Part shown: one piece after another, positions 1-12,400 of the stretch
Position numbering within the stretch: the stretch's first letter is position 1
How the letters are laid out: each line of letters begins with the position of its first letter
DNA from: Ampelocalamus luodianensis
Taxonomy: Eukaryota > Streptophyta > Magnoliopsida > Poales > Poaceae
Direction of reading: 5' to 3'
DNA length: 64,000 nucleotides
Assembly (NCBI GenBank): GCA_036346255.1
Contig: CM070620.1
Coordinates: 13,876,671 to 13,940,670, forward strand
Position numbers and translations under genes: made by a program
Notes under the pieces: model-generated
What the model was told of the DNA's origin: nothing
Seen by the model: only the letters and a program-made list of their open reading frames with translations
Databases searched by the model: none

Positions 1-2
1 GT

Positions 3-92
3 GCACGCAGCACTAGAGCTGCTGGGAATGTTGCTGTTAGGCCTCTCCCTGATCTGAAGGAAAATGTGAAGCGTGTCATGTTTTACTGCTAA
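3..92 (+). CDS. Possible C-terminal end of a protein-coding gene cut by the window edge
   Basis: Frame 3 is open from the first base to a TAA at 90-92 and reads 29 residues ending VKRVMFYC. Composition is protein-like (Arg/Lys/Ala/Leu rich, with LPDLKENVKRV), and the DNA after the stop turns into T-rich, UTR-like sequence. I do not recognise the family, and a 29-codon open frame can arise by chance. No splice site or poly(A) signal decides the matter. Confidence 0.22.
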   Translation, partial: ARSTRAAGNVAVRPLPDLKENVKRVMFYC

Positions 93-1794
93 GTTCAGGA
101 AACTGCTGAATATTTGTATGGGGCAACACTTCTGGGCCATCCCCCGTGATTCCAACTAAACGGCCTATTGACTTGTGTGAATGTGTGTGCTTATCAATCG
201 TGGTCCTATGAGCTATCGACTGTGATCGTTGTTGAACAACTGTAATGCAGACTTGTGAAGTACTCCATTCTCAATCCAATAGACTGGTACTGTTGAAAAT
301 CCTAGCCTTGTTTTAGTCCCTCGAAATCCTTCATGATAACTGTTGTACTGTGAGTCAGTTGAGGCGTCCTGATCAGAGCGCCAATATATTAGGTGTCCGT
401 TGTCACCGAGTATGCAACAAAGAAGCTGTGCAATTCTCAATCTCTCGTTGGTGGTAACAGCTAGTTCTACTCGTGCACCATGCTGCTGGTATGGTATTAA
501 TAAAACCATATTTGCCAATTCTCTCTTTCCTTGTGGCGACTCATAACAATCATTGCATAAATGTAAGCGGCAATTTGCTGTGGTGTCATGTTTTCAGGAC
601 AATCTGAGCGCAGCAGCCACTTCGGTTCCTTTTCCCCTGCTGTACCTTAGATTTGCAAATGTCATTGGCTCCTTTTGTCTTGACCAAATTATTGGCCTAC
701 GGCTGGTACTTTGGAATCCAAACATCAGTCCAGAATTCCAGATCCAGAGTTGCAGTGCCGTGGCCCGTGGCTACCCTTCCGCTCTCCCCTGACCACTCAA
801 AACTTCAAGGAAATTTCAAAGCTGAGCATGTTCTCTGTTTCCTTCTCTCTTCTGAAGGTGGACATTCCAAATGCCTTGCCTGAGCATGTAATGCTACTAA
901 CAATCCTATATACTCTCCTCTCCTCTTCAACGGATGGATTGTTTACCTGAACGCTGTACACAAGCCTAGGTTGCTACAAGAGCTTACACTGTAGAGAGAA
1001 ACTATATTCTAGCCACGCTTAAGACAGGCCCCTACCAAGTACAAAACCAACACCAGCTGTGCTGTGCATGCAATGCAGGTGTTCTTTCTGAAAGTATATA
1101 TGCATATAAAACGAACAAAAGGCCAAAAGACTGAAAGAGCCTACAGCTCTACCCAAATGTAAAAAGGGAGGAGGAAAATGGTATATATCAACAGGGATCG
1201 CACAGCTCGCTTCTCCTGCACTATGATTGCAACCGGAACGCTATTAACCAGCGCATACATGGACGACACACATCGAGATGTCACACACGCATAGGATTCT
1301 CCCGGCCCTGAAAGGCTAGAACACCCGTGACCGTGAGCGATATATTATATGCATATCTGGTGGGCGAAGGTTCTCTCCGTACGTACAGGCCCAAGCACGC
1401 AGCGACAACGCTAGAAACAAACCGCACCACATCCACATCTGTTTCTTATGTGGTAGATGTGCGGGCACTAGCTCATGTTAATTGGAGAAGTTCTCTGGTT
1501 TATTTTAACCGGTGGTTGTCGATCTCTACCTTTAATTGTCGACCTGTAGGAGTAGCAGCAGCAAACTAGCAGTGTGGGAGTCATGTAAGATTCGCGGTCT
1601 TGGAGGACAGAACATGCATGCTACAGCCTGCAGATCTGGACATCTCATTCTTGAGGTCATCACAACGTCCCATCTCTATTATATTCTGTGATCTAATCAT
1701 GGTCGATGCACGTACACACGTGCGCTAGTAATCAGGAGCTAGGTAGCTAGCAGCACAAATATAGAGTATATAGATACGGTTTTGCTAAATAATA
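93..1794. other. Intergenic DNA, nothing recognised
   Basis: About 1.7 kb with only short, unconvincing open frames in several overlapping frames. If the edge frame is a real gene, the first few hundred bases could be its 3' UTR. I see no conserved domain, repeat array or RNA gene. Confidence 0.5.
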
Positions 1795-2164
1795 TTTGAC
1801 TGTTTTTTAAATTAAAATAGTTGAATTTTCATTCGTTCGATATGTTTTGAGATTTGCACTTCTTATCTGATGAATTAGATCCGAATTCATTACGATTTTT
1901 TCCGAAAATAACGGGTTTGCCATATTACCGTATTTTGTTGGTATATAATTTTATTTTATTTTTGTCTTTGTTTTTACTCAATCTCTCAAAGTATATGTTA
2001 GATTTTGAATCATGTGATGGAAATATGAGTTATTAAAACTTTTGAGAATAATTACGGTGATCAAGAACACAAATTACATAAATAAATTATTGTAATTTAT
2101 GTATAATAAAATTGTAAATCATGAATTAAAATTTGACTATTTTAGGATTGAAAAAACAGTCGAA
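1795..2164. mobile_element. MITE-like foldback element
   Basis: An AT-rich stretch bounded by inverted arms of about 40 bp. The left arm at 1795-1833 starts tttgactgtttttt and the reverse complement of 2123-2164 starts ttcgactgtttttt; the next ~25 bases also match imperfectly. There is no coding capacity. The arms may extend a few bases further out on both sides, and no clear target-site duplication was found, so the superfamily is unassigned. Confidence 0.5.
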
Positions 2165-2527
2165 TCTTGTATAATATACTTTTGTCTCCTACTCTGCTAG
2201 CTGCATGCTTCCGCACGTACTTCCTTAAGATAAATACGTACATGTTTACTCGAGTGCTACATACGCCTGTCGAGATTCACTCGCCCTCACTTTTTCTCTC
2301 TCCCAACGATCGTTTGGTGGAAGCATGAATGCAACTGTACTTGCGGCTAACTTTAAGCTCATCATCATATAGTACTTCTCTACATATCGCGGACACAAGA
2401 AACAGAGACAAAACTCAACACTTATTGCGAGTAGTCTCTTTCACCAGCTAGCTGCTTTCACTCGTTTTCCTCAGGAAAAATCATTAGGAAGTAAAAAAAC
2501 GCAAGGAAACTCTACATACGGAGCTTC

Positions 2528-2528
<1 letters not shown>

Positions 2529-2568
<40 letters not shown>
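2529..2568. repeat. (AG)20 microsatellite
   Basis: An uninterrupted AG dinucleotide run of 40 bases. Such runs are common in plant 5' UTRs and promoters, but no gene is recognised beside it. Confidence 0.95.
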
Positions 2569-2570
<2 letters not shown>

Positions 2571-3585
2571 CGCCATCGTCGTCGTCTTTTGTAGACTTTC
2601 AAGGATCAGCTAAAGTGACTAGTAACTACTTTTGCCATTTGGAGGTGTGTTGAACTTTTTATATACGCTGAAATGGAAGAATGCATATGCATGCCCTAAG
2701 CAGAGAATATCTATACGAGTTTGAACCTAAAACATTCCCCGGCCGGGGAAATTCAGATCGACGTCGTACGTACGTACCAACCAAACCCGGCCCTTGTCCC
2801 CCCACCACGAGGGATTATCCCAATCATGTCCTACATATATACACCGTGCGCCGCACGGTTCTTCGTATACGCAAGCTTACAAATGCATGGGTCCAACTCG
2901 GAGCATGATGCGTGAGCTGTTAGAGAGCAACGGGAAGCAGTGCAGTATAGTGCACGCGCTCTCATTCGTACGTACACCTCGTGCGAACATCTGCAGCAAC
3001 TTTCAAGGGCCAGGCCCCTCTTCGTACACCGCTTGCCGCTACATTGAACACACTTCACAATTCCTGGCAAATAAGCTTTTTGATGGGGTGGCCCAAATAA
3101 GTTGGTGGGAATTTTTTTTTGGTGATTTCACCCCCCTCCGAAATTTTTACAATTTATTTAAAAAAAATTTGGAAAATATTTGAATTTAGACAAATTACAT
3201 CATAAATTTGATTTTGGACAAAATTCGGTCAAAATTCGTCCTTTTGGTCGTTCGTTTCGTTCCCCTCCAATTTTTTTTTTTTCAAAATGAAATTGTTTTC
3301 CCTGTTCTAGGCTAGCTAGTATTAGTAATAGTTGCGAGGCTTAGAGTTCAACGAAAAGTCAGTGATGAGGACATTGCGCGGTGGTCGCCGCTAATTCCCC
3401 CCTTTCTCCTTAAAAGTATTTTGTACATTACTAACCTTAATTCCAATGTTAATATATCTATATAAATAAAAACAACCGGTGATATTCAAGACACCTTCTT
3501 CATTTTGAGGGCAAGAAAATCCCACAATAATCCTAAAAAAAGAAAAACAAATCCTATAAATTCTATCATTAATCAATACAGGGCC
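2569..3585. other. Intergenic DNA, nothing recognised
   Basis: Mixed-composition sequence with several CGTACGTAC-type short palindromes, which are frequent in grass intergenic DNA, and AT-rich low-complexity patches. The open frames here (up to 129 codons) overlap one another in different frames and show no domain. Confidence 0.5.
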
Positions 3586-3700
3586 AAATTATAACATTGT
3601 AGATTAATCATAGATGGATATTAGAGTTGTATATCAAATACAAATGTATAAATACATGTTGTAGTATCTAGCCGCGCAATTGCGCAAGAAATTCGACTAG
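3586..3700 (+). mobile_element. Helitron-like 3' terminus (candidate)
   Basis: A perfect 12-bp palindrome gcgcaattgcgc at 3674-3685 lies 11 bases before CTAG at 3697-3700, which is followed by T. Helitron 3' ends carry a short GC-rich hairpin about 10 nt before a terminal CTRR and insert between A and T. The 5' end is not located; 3586 only marks where a similar but decayed sequence at about 4530-4690 begins to resemble this one. No helicase gene is present. Confidence 0.35.
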
Positions 3701-4803
3701 TTATACTAACAACGGGGCTCTTCTCTACTGTATTCCCTTCAAATAAAAACTACTCGCTTCATTTCACTATGTTTGTCTATGGTCTTAGGAGTCTTCGTTT
3801 CAAAATGTTTCTCCATTAAGGGAATCAAGAGTGTAGTTAATTTCACTACTGTCACAAAACCGACGAACCATGTCGTTCATAATCTTCTTATCACAAGATG
3901 TACCATGAGTCCATGATCAGTAGCTTATATATGTTAAATGCTAATCAATCAGGCAACATATGCTATGCAATCACTCTTTGTGGTGCACACTCATGCAGTC
4001 GCCTTTTGTTTTGGCACCAAATCAACATGAAAAATCCCTCAAAAAAAATATGATGTACGTACTTCTCAATTTACTTTGCCTATACCAAATTTCAAGTTTA
4101 AATTCATTTTATGTCAAAAGTAAAAAATGATGAGAAATCTGACAAATGATAAATCAAAAGGAAAAGGAAATAGAAAAGGATGAATGTTAATATTCACAGT
4201 AAACTTATCCTTTTTTTCTTCTAATACATTTTGGATTTGAAGTTCAAATTTTAAAGGTCATAGAACACTCTATACATAGACTACATCGGCAATTTTTCCC
4301 TAAAATTTTCATGTTGAATTGTTGCCAAAACCCAAATTTTAATTGCAGAGTGCACGGCACAATGGATGATTGCGTGTCATATATATGTTGCCAATCAAGA
4401 GGTATTTTTTTGTTGTTGAAAAGAACACGTATTTTGCTTTGAGAGACAGATATTCTCTGATAAATCATGAGAAAAGAGGAACGGCGTATACTTCTATTTG
4501 GTGGTACGTACCTGATTATAACGTTACAGAGTAATTATATATCTATTTGAGTTGTTACAGTTAAGTATCAAAAACATCTTATAGTTGTTAGAGTTTTATT
4601 GTGAATACAAACTCTATTTTTAAATATAAAACTGTGCATCAGTACCTAGCCTCACAATTGAATGGGGTTTATTTAAATTAGTTTTAACAGCATTAACCAT
4701 TAGCCAACGATGTTCAAATTAAAGGCCACATGTAATTCTATAAGGGGTGTGCTTTGGTACACCTCTTTAAGAAACATTTGCGAATATTAAAGTACAAAAG
4801 TTT
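3701..4803. other. AT-rich intergenic DNA with a degenerate copy of the preceding terminus
   Basis: No gene. Around 4530-4690 the sequence resembles 3590-3710, including a decayed form of the hairpin region (ctcacaattgaat), so it may be another fragment of the same repeat family. Confidence 0.35.
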
Positions 4804-4805
4804 TC

Positions 4806-5460
<655 letters not shown>

Positions 5461-6438
5461 TTTGATTTTTTTATGCTGATACCCCACTTAATATTAACCA
5501 ATTTGCTTTAAGATTTGTAAAATTTTCTAAAACAGATGTACTGAAGCAAGGCCCATTCTATAGACTAATGAATGAGAAGTAATCCAATGGTCTCAAAAAA
5601 GATTGAAAATCACAAATACCTAAAGAAAATTGAGTGTTCGATTTGTAATCGCCCACTATTCTAGTACTAGCAACACTGCTTCAATATATGTGTAATATAT
5701 TTATTTAGGAGATCATTGAATTAGCGCTTGTGCATCCTACTCATAAGTAATAACATGGAGAAGTGTATTTTACGAGCAAGTATGAACTAAATATAGAACA
5801 ATCTTCTTTTGGGTACAAGTTAACTGGTAATTATGCAGAACTTTTAACAATCCACACCATATATACTGTCAAAAGAAAAAAAAACACGTAGAAAATTCGA
5901 GAAAATGCGCGAGGCATTCATGTGGGCTAACATGATTAATTGCACTAATTGCAAGAACAATATTTTTGCTCCAAAGGGTAAGCGAGAGAGAGGGAAAAGA
6001 CAAGCAAGAAATAGAAGAAAGTAGGGGCAATTAAGTCTCATCATCCCCCACTGAACTAGCTACAACCTTATTGCAACTATCTCCCCCGGTATAATTAACT
6101 CAATTACATTTAACAAGATCCAATTAACAGCAACAAAACACTAACAGGAACACCGCCACCAAGCACCAATATAAGGTCGTTTCGTGATTCCAGTTGATCT
6201 AGCTTCGTAAATTAGTAGTAGTAGAAGCCCCTGCTTGCTCACCATGTGGCCCATGTCTCCGAATCACCAAATTAAGCTGGCTTTATCGATCCCTTGCATG
6301 GACGCATTCAAGCTTAAACTCACAAGTCACAACACTGTGCTACCAACCTGTAAATAACATAGCCCGATCCTTCCATGCATGCATGTCAACTCGCTCACTA
6401 TACTAGCTTAAGCTAGCATATGTTTTTCTATAAGCTCA
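5461..6438. other. Sequence downstream of the IDD gene
   Basis: AT-rich DNA. The part nearest 6438 must include the 3' UTR of the minus-strand IDD gene, but no AATAAA-type signal stands out on that strand, so the transcript end is not fixed. Confidence 0.4.
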
Positions 6439-9400
6439 TCATTGCATCCTGCCTCCATTATTGAAGGACGACGAGGCCGACCTCATCTCGGCCTCCAAGG
6501 AGCTCATGTCGCTGCGGCCGCTACGGTGCTCCCCTCTCGCCACCGACATCCCCCTCATGACGCTGCCGCCACCGACGCCAAGAAAGTCCCGCGTCACGTC
6601 GCCGCCGCCATGGCCCTGGCTAAACTTCACCTCGTGCTCCATGTCATACAGCCTCGGGTCAATCATGCTGCCGCCAAACATGCCCCCGCCGTTGCCACCA
6701 CCGGCCAGCGAGTTCATCAGGTTTTGCAGGTGCATCTGGCCCTGGTCGGCCATGGGCGGGCGCCCGTGCTGGATGGAAGGCGCGGGCGAGCCCATGAAGC
6801 TGCCGAACACGGACCCACCGCCGTTCGTGCTCGTGCTTGAGCCCATCTGCGCCGCCTTCTGCAGCAGCGCCGTCGCCGACATCTGCGGAAGCATCACGGC
6901 CTGCTCATTGTACATCCCAGCAGGAGCAACTTGGTGGTCACCACCGGCGAAGTTCCCACCGGCGCTGAAAAGCGCCGCCGCAGATGTCTCAGAACCTGCA
7001 CCTCCGCCTCCTTCGCTGAATTGGTCGTTGGTCATGTGTCCCTGGCTTGGATGGCCATGACTGGAGGTACCCGAGCTATTGGCACTGTTGGCGATGTAGC
7101 CGAAGTTGAAAAGACTAGGAGCCGACGACGACGGCCCCCCGGAGCCATTGCCTTGGAGGCCCGGGAGCTGCATGAGGCCGTGAAACGGCTTGCCCTGCAA
7201 GAACGCGTGGGGACCATTGCCGTCGCCGCCGTCGCCGAACTCCTGCGCCGTGCCCAGGAGGAACCCCGATGCTTGTGGAGGAGGCAGGGGGCGGAAGGCG
7301 GAGGCGCTGGACGACGAGAGGAGGTGGTCGAGGCGGGCTGCCATGCCGCCGCCACCACCGAAGCGGAGTATGTCTGGAGAGGCGTGATGGTGGCCGTGCG
7401 CGTCCTGGAGGGAGGAGGCGAGGTGGGAGCCGACCTGCGAGAGGCTGAGCGCCATGTTAGCCGCGCTGGTGGCGCCGTAGAGGTGGCCAGCGGCGAGGCC
7501 GCTGAGGTTGGTGGGCGGCAGACGTGCGCTCTCCTGGGCGAGAGCGTCGCAGAAGGCCCTGTGGGTGATGAAGCTGTCCCTCCTGCATGGACGCATGGAT
7601 GCATGCAATGCATGGGTTAATTTGACAAGTAAGTTACAGTTGGACAATGTATGTGCACGAGCCGCTTGAGCAGTGAAATAATAGCGGTTTGCACGTGAAA
7701 TGGTACGATGGAAATGTAAGGACAGTGTTACAGTGTAGAAATTGATACAGAAAACACGTGAAGTTGCTCAGCGGCAAAATTTGCTGTCATATCATCCGTG
7801 CAAATCTAATAGCATATATACTAATATTATTGTATGAAAGTGTACTTACTCCTACAGTGACAATAAACAGAGTTCAGACAAAGGTTTGGATCAAACCAAT
7901 TGCTAAGCACAAGTGCTTAAAAATTCATGCAACTTATTTTGAAGAGCATAAATTAGTGTATTATAGGAGTCGGTGTTAGTGTACTACTACTTTTCTTTCG
8001 AGAAAAAGGGCAAGGACATGCATAGGGGCAGACTCGGTGTATGGCGGTGATTTCGAGGAGTACATTGGATTAAGATATGGTCGACTGACCATGTGAACAA
8101 TGCAACTGTAGCATATTCCACCACTGAAGCCTTTCCTTTCAAAACTTAGATAATGTGAGTATTTTTTATAACTCCAATATTTTAATTTCATCTATGCTAG
8201 CTATGTTATATGTATGCTAGCTAGGGAAAACGGAGGTAAATTTATTATTTGCCAAACTATCATTTTAAAGAACACCTTATTAGATAATTTAATCGTTTTT
8301 CTATTTGTAATTTCCCTGATTTTTCCATGAATTCTATATTGATTTCCGTGGCTTTTGCATTAGCTTTGGAGTGCGTGTGTGTCTGATTTGATTTTCATGC
8401 AATGATTCAAAAATATGACTTATATTTAAGAAAGCATAATTAAGTCACGTTATAAATGGACATCCCATAATTTAATAGGCGTGTCTATGCCTCATACGTC
8501 TGAACTTTTGTTAGAAGTAAGTCAATTTTCCATCCATCAGATCAACATCCTATATAGCTGAGGCATGCACATCTTCAAGTAATTTGAGTTACTTCCAAAA
8601 AAATATACTCATGGCAATTAGGAAAAGTGATTTATTTATCTTAGAACGCTAAGTCAAGTACTCGGCCACCTCGGATCCGTTCGGTCAAGGTTTTAAAACT
8701 TTGGCCATTAATATTTGTGGAAGTACAAAAAGTGACTATATAAAAATAATATCATTGGATTCGTCTTGTGAAATACTTTCATTATATATAGTTGTGTTAT
8801 TGCTAGTATATTATGATAAAACCCATTGTCAAATTATTTGTTGGAGACCATAAAAACAAAAACAAAAAAACGACTTGCCTTCGTGGACAGAAGACTAGTT
8901 AGTAATGGAAAGGCATGTGTCTTTCTGTGCAAAATGGACATTACCCAAATGAATTATGTCTGTCTTCATAAATATTACTCTACATTATACTATACAATCA
9001 TTTTTCCAGAATACATTATACAAGACATTTGAGTCTGAAGTGTAGGATTTGACTAAAACCTATTCCTTTCACTTCTATCACACTCAATGACAGCTCGAGA
9101 TCCCAGAAACTAATGTCAATCAAGGAGGAAAAAGAGGAAACGAGTAAGCAGGTAGCTTGGCATGTTATGTTACCGATAGGTTCCTAATAGTAGGAAGCTT
9201 CCAAGAAGAAAAGGCGCAAAATTTTTGTACGAGTAGTAGGCATTAGACATTACCATGGGCGAGCACACACACGCCAAGAGACAGCAGAAGACTTTGTAGC
9301 AAAGCTCACTTCCCAAGGAACCAAAGGGAGCCCCAACAAGAAGAGTAAGAAAAACAAAGCCTGTATGCCTAGCTAGCAGTAGGAGATAGGGTACCCGGTG

Positions 9401-12400
9401 CTTCAAAATTATTGATGCGAGAAAGAATATGTGTTGCAGATGCCATGAAACAAATATTTCAATCCACAAGCAATGCAGCATCTGCTGATGCATCCCATAT
9501 GTGCTTCTTCCCCAGTAGAGAAATGCATACCAAACTAGTGAAAGATAGTGGTGACCACTTTCTCCAGCCCAAATCCATCAATGAATTTGTGTGTGTGTGT
9601 GTGAATCTCTGCTGCATGCAGTGCTGCTAACTCCTGAAAGTTGCACCCATGTGAAGAGATGTGAGGGCCTGGAGGGAGTAACGTATCCAAGGAAAAGCTG
9701 TCAAGTGTGAACCTGGCCTGGCTAGCTCTGACACGGCCAAACGAAAGGCCCTGCACCGCATCTAGCTAGCTAGCTTACATTGCAAACCCAATTCACCCAA
9801 GTACTGGCTGTGAGAGAGCGTATGTAGTATATGATTGTGTCAAGTGTTGTGCCTACTCTCCTTTGTATCAAGATTGTGCCGGGCAATCCAAATATGGGAC
9901 CACGTACGTATAGTGTCACAGACACGTATACAGTGCGTGTATGAGTACTTGTGGGAAGGGCTTTTTGGCCAGGCATGATGAGTTAACATAAAGCTTGCAA
10001 CATTTGCATCCACAAGACAATGGCCATATTTCACGTGTGAGCAGTTCCCTAATTATGCTCCGATCGATCTCTCCTCCTGTCCTCCCGTACTGACGTACCT
10101 CACCCAACCCCCTTGTGGCCTTCTCTCTCTGTCTTTCTCCCTCTTCCACGGGCAAACCTCGTAAACCATGTACTAGTAAGTACCGTAGTAACAACCCAGA
10201 AAAAACCCTAACCCTGATTAAGTTAAGGGACTATCTATTCATAAGTTGTCTGAAATTTTCTTAAGTTTAAGTCAATTGTTGTGACTATTGGATCAATATC
10301 CAATCATATGACATCTATCGGATCAATATCCAATCATATGACACATCAATCTCTACACAAATCCAATGGTCATAACAAGTAATTTAAACTTAAGAAAATT
10401 TTAGGCAACTTAAAATTAGCAAAACCGTTAAGTTAATTATACCATTACGCAACACTGGACATTCTTTGCTCATTATTCACCAACACCAAGAAGCCACGCA
10501 GGACAATAGGCAATAGAAATCTCATGCATGCAATGCAGAAACCGATGGTGTGGTGCGTCCTTTTGGCAAGCCATGCATGCATTCAGCACCGAAACTACGC
10601 TTAGTACTGTCGCGTATAGATTATAGAAAGGAAATTGCTAAGGAGTACTAGGTACTCAAATTTCCGACCATCCGATTTGCCTTGCAATTCGTGCTTCTGC
10701 TTCATCACTGGTGACGATTTCGGCGAGTTAGGGTTTGGGTTCAGAGCTCCAACTATAGAGGGAGGTGGGGGCTGGCGGCAGGGCGGCGGTGGTGCTGCCG
10801 ACCGCGGACTCGAAGGAGGGCAATTTAAGGCAGCCGGTGGCGGAACGGCGACAAGACGATAGGGGTGGGTTAGGGAGGGAGGTGGTCGGAGGCAGTGGCG
10901 CCGCTGGAGCCGGTCAGGGTGGCAGCGTGAGGCGGGGGCGCACAGGAGGCCGCGGTGGCGCTGAGAAGAAGAGGCGTGGGAGGATAGGGCGGCGATGTAG
11001 GGGGAAGCCAGCGAGCCTCGCCGGCATCGGAGGCAACGCTGGCGAGGCAGCTGGGCGGCGGTGGTGGGGTAGGGTTTGAGGGGAGAGGTGAGGGAGAGAC
11101 TTTATATGGTTGAGGGGAGGATGAGATCTATTGGATTTGGATCCAAGGGCTCCAGATTTAAGTACTTCTAACCAAAAAAATACACTTAGTTTTGCCTAGA
11201 TAGCCCCTTATAGAATAGGTACGTACCGTGAGAAGAGCGTGCCGCAGTCGCAGCGGTACTCGCGTGTGCCGCAGATCTTGGAGTGCGCCTTCCAGTCGGA
11301 CTGCACGGCGTAGCGCTTAGAGCACTTGTCGCACTTCCACTTCTTCTCGCCGTGCTTGCGGCAGAAGTGCTTCTTGATGCCGGTGAGGTCGCCGAGGGGG
11401 CGCGCCGGGTCGTGGTGAACGCACGTCGGCTCCGGGCAGAGATACACGCGGCGTCGCTGCACCTGCGCCGGGTTCTTCTGCTTCAACTTCCACGGCAGGT
11501 TGTGCCCGCGCCGGTGCAGCTGCAGGTTCTGCTCCCGCTGGAACCCCTTGTTGCACACCTCGCACACGAACCGGTTCGTCGCCAGCAGCGTCTTCGGCGA
11601 CAGCGCGATCACCTCCGCGTCGGGGTCTGCATACAGCATACATATATGTCATGCACCGTACGGTACATATACGCACCTCAATTAATTTGCTCAATTAACC
11701 ATGTCTATATATTGACCATTTAATGTATACAAATTAAAGGGGGTTGCATGTGTTACTAGCTAGTGAGTAGTGCTGGTACAATTAAAGGAGATGCTGAAAT
11801 GATGAATGAGATGCATGCTTAATATATATTGTTACATTTGGAAGTACTATACTATGCATGCATGGGGTAAGGGTAAGCTTGAAGGATAGTACAGTGGTTA
11901 ACATTTTGTGTGGATTAGGAGAGGGGAGCACTATAGTACTGATAGAAAAAAAATCAACAGCTAATGACGAAAACATGTTTCTTACGACATGAGAATTGCC
12001 CAGTGAGATTAATGTGGCGATAAGTTAGGCATGCATGATTATTTAATGGTGGTGGGAGCTAGTACTGGTGTTGGGTTAATATGGGGAATATTTTTCTCCC
12101 TTTGGTTTGGTGAGGTACGTAGGGACAAATCAAGGCAACGGAAGGCAGAATATTTGCACGAGACTTTGAGGAAGAAAGAGGCAAAAGGGTATTTGCAGCA
12201 AGAGATACAGGGAACAAAGGAATTGACATGGATCGTGTCATGGCCCCTATTTGCATCTCTCATAATTGGTAAGAGAAAGAAAGAGCTGAGGATGAAGAGG
12301 AGAACAGCTCATATACATGGAATCTTGCAAAAATATTTGTCCAATTTGAACTGATGACACTCGTTCGTGACTGTGTGTTTAAAGGAATTTTACTCGGTCG

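Larger units (their letters stand above)
7583..11226 (-). other. IDD intron 2 (3.6 kb)
   Basis: It runs from the donor gtacgtac next to the exon 2 end (11227) to an acceptor tgcag before exon 3 (7582). It is AT-rich with transposon insertions at about 10221-10433 and 10652-11165. Open frames inside it show no domains. The length is large for a rice intron, and the insertions account for only part of it. Confidence 0.85.

Noticed and set aside
6442..7620. Plus-strand and second-frame minus-strand open frames across IDD exon 3
   Set aside because: They are shadows of the GC-rich IDD coding exon, whose own frame carries conserved IDD motifs.
9170..9493. Hydrophobic 107-codon minus-strand frame in IDD intron 2
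   Set aside because: Entirely intronic and without recognisable motifs; hydrophobic composition follows from T-rich DNA.
10765..11079. Gly/Arg-rich frames in the GC-rich intron insertion
   Set aside because: Low-complexity product of skewed composition, open in several frames at once.
11283..11723. Plus-strand 146-codon frame opposite IDD exon 2
   Set aside because: Antisense shadow of the zinc-finger exon; Leu/Arg/Val-rich with no domain.
12031..12354. 107-codon plus-strand open frame inside IDD intron 1
   Set aside because: No recognised domain, lies in an AT-rich intron, no leader or splice context.
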